This document shows, one piece after another, positions 5,067-5,423 of a stretch of 5,423 bases of DNA; within the stretch, counting starts at the first letter, position 1; each line of letters begins with the position of its first letter. Source of the DNA: Deltaproteobacteria bacterium (GTDB lineage: Bacteria; Desulfobacterota; GWC2-55-46; JAUVFY01). The translations under genes were made by a program, and so were the position numbers. The notes under the pieces were generated by a model. The model did no database searches, was not told where the DNA came from, and saw only the letters and a list, made by a program, of their open reading frames with translations. The DNA lies in NCBI GenBank assembly GCA_030594025.1, contig JAUVFY010000104.1, positions 1-5,423 on the forward strand, given 5' to 3'.

Positions 5067-5071
5067 AGGAG
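5067..5071 (+). promoter_or_regulatory. Ribosome binding site of typA
   Basis: AGGAG followed by AAAAG and the ATG at 5077, a 5-base spacer. It supports this start and translation independent of rhlE termination, although the 26-bp gap suits one transcript. Confidence 0.8.
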
Positions 5072-5076
5072 AAAAG

Positions 5077-5423
5077 ATGAAGAGAGCCGATATAAGAAAT
5101 ATCGCCATCATCGCGCACGTCGACCACGGCAAGACCACGCTCGTAGACGGCATGCTGCACCAGGCCGGGATATTTCGCGCCAATCAAGAGGTGCGAGAAC
5201 GCGTGATGGACTCCATAGACCTTGAGCGTGAGCGCGGAATTACGATAATGGCCAAGAATACCGCGGTGGACTACAATGGGCTAAAGATAAATATCATAGA
5301 TACCCCCGGACACGCCGACTTCGGCGGGGAGGTCGAGCGCACGCTAAAGATGGTAGACGGGGTGCTCCTGCTCGTTGACTCAAGCGAAGGCCCACTCCCG
5401 CAGACACGCTTCGTGCTGAAAAA
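5077..5423 (+). CDS. typA: GTP-binding protein TypA/BipA, 5' part (cut by the right edge)
   Basis: Translational GTPase that binds the ribosome. Family members assist large-subunit assembly and are needed for growth at low temperature or under stress. The window has 115 codons of a protein usually about 600 aa, so only the start of the G domain is visible. G1 is AHVDHGKT (13-20). The switch I region reads MDSIDLERERGITI (44-57). G3 is DTPGHADFGGEVER (75-88). EGPLPQTRFVLKK then reaches the edge. DFGGEVER and the PQTRFVLKK segment identify TypA and separate it from LepA/EF4 (DFSYEVSR type) and EF-G. No defect is seen in the visible part. It follows rhlE by 26 bp on the same strand, with its own ribosome site. 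Confidence 0.96.
   Translation, partial: MKRADIRNIAIIAHVDHGKTTLVDGMLHQAGIFRANQEVRERVMDSIDLERERGITIMAKNTAVDYNGLKINIIDTPGHADFGGEVERTLKMVDGVLLLVDSSEGPLPQTRFVLK

Noticed and set aside
4968..5183. Minus-strand frame spanning the rhlE-typA junction
   Set aside because: It runs antisense to the end of rhlE and to the invariant G1 region of typA, so chance openness is the better explanation.
1..5423. CRISPR array, tRNA, insertion sequence, toxin-antitoxin or phage-defence system
   Set aside because: I saw no regularly spaced repeats, tRNA-like cloverleaf, transposase, terminal repeats or defence-type domains. The intact genes are housekeeping or central-metabolism functions.

Overview
The window looks like ordinary chromosomal DNA from a GC-rich, Gram-negative-type bacterium. 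It holds four confidently recognised protein genes: pyruvate kinase, glycerate 2-kinase, an RhlE-type DEAD-box RNA helicase, and the start of the ribosome-associated GTPase TypA/BipA. It also holds the wreck of a MalT/LuxR-type regulator. The wording of that remnant and the general gene style suggest a deltaproteobacterial or Nitrospirota-like lineage, but this is only an impression. I see no CRISPR array, tRNA, insertion sequence or phage gene.

Layout. Bases 1-500 are mostly decayed or intergenic. A possible gene start faces the left edge on the minus strand (1-29). A tiny plus-strand frame with a strong ribosome binding site lies at 115-198. A frameshifted and internally deleted remnant of a large MalT-like ATP-dependent transcription activator lies at 200-495 (minus). 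Pyruvate kinase (528-1961, minus) and glycerate 2-kinase (2102-3397, plus) are divergent. They share a 140-bp gap that carries two back-to-back sigma70-like promoters, both with perfect TATAAT boxes and 16-bp spacers. A 351-bp gap (3398-3748) follows, containing a G-quadruplex-type G-run cluster, a promoter overlapped by a palindrome, a stretch resembling the 3' end of 16S rRNA, and a roughly 155-nt predicted leader. RhlE (3749-5050) and TypA (5077 to the right edge) then form a probable operon with a 26-bp gap.

How the genes fit together. Glycerate 2-kinase feeds 2-phosphoglycerate into lower glycolysis, and pyruvate kinase completes the route to pyruvate. The divergent pair is therefore a compact glycerate-to-pyruvate module, and pairing of these two families is known from tartrate/glycerate loci. 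RhlE and TypA belong to families that act on the ribosome, particularly large-subunit assembly and growth in the cold. A long, structured leader on their transcript would fit post-transcriptional control.

I do not find evidence for an undescribed multi-gene system. The points most worth a second look are regulatory: the two divergent promoters and the leaderless start they imply for glycerate kinase, the palindrome and G-rich elements ahead of rhlE, the 16S-tail-like sequence, and the decayed regulator.
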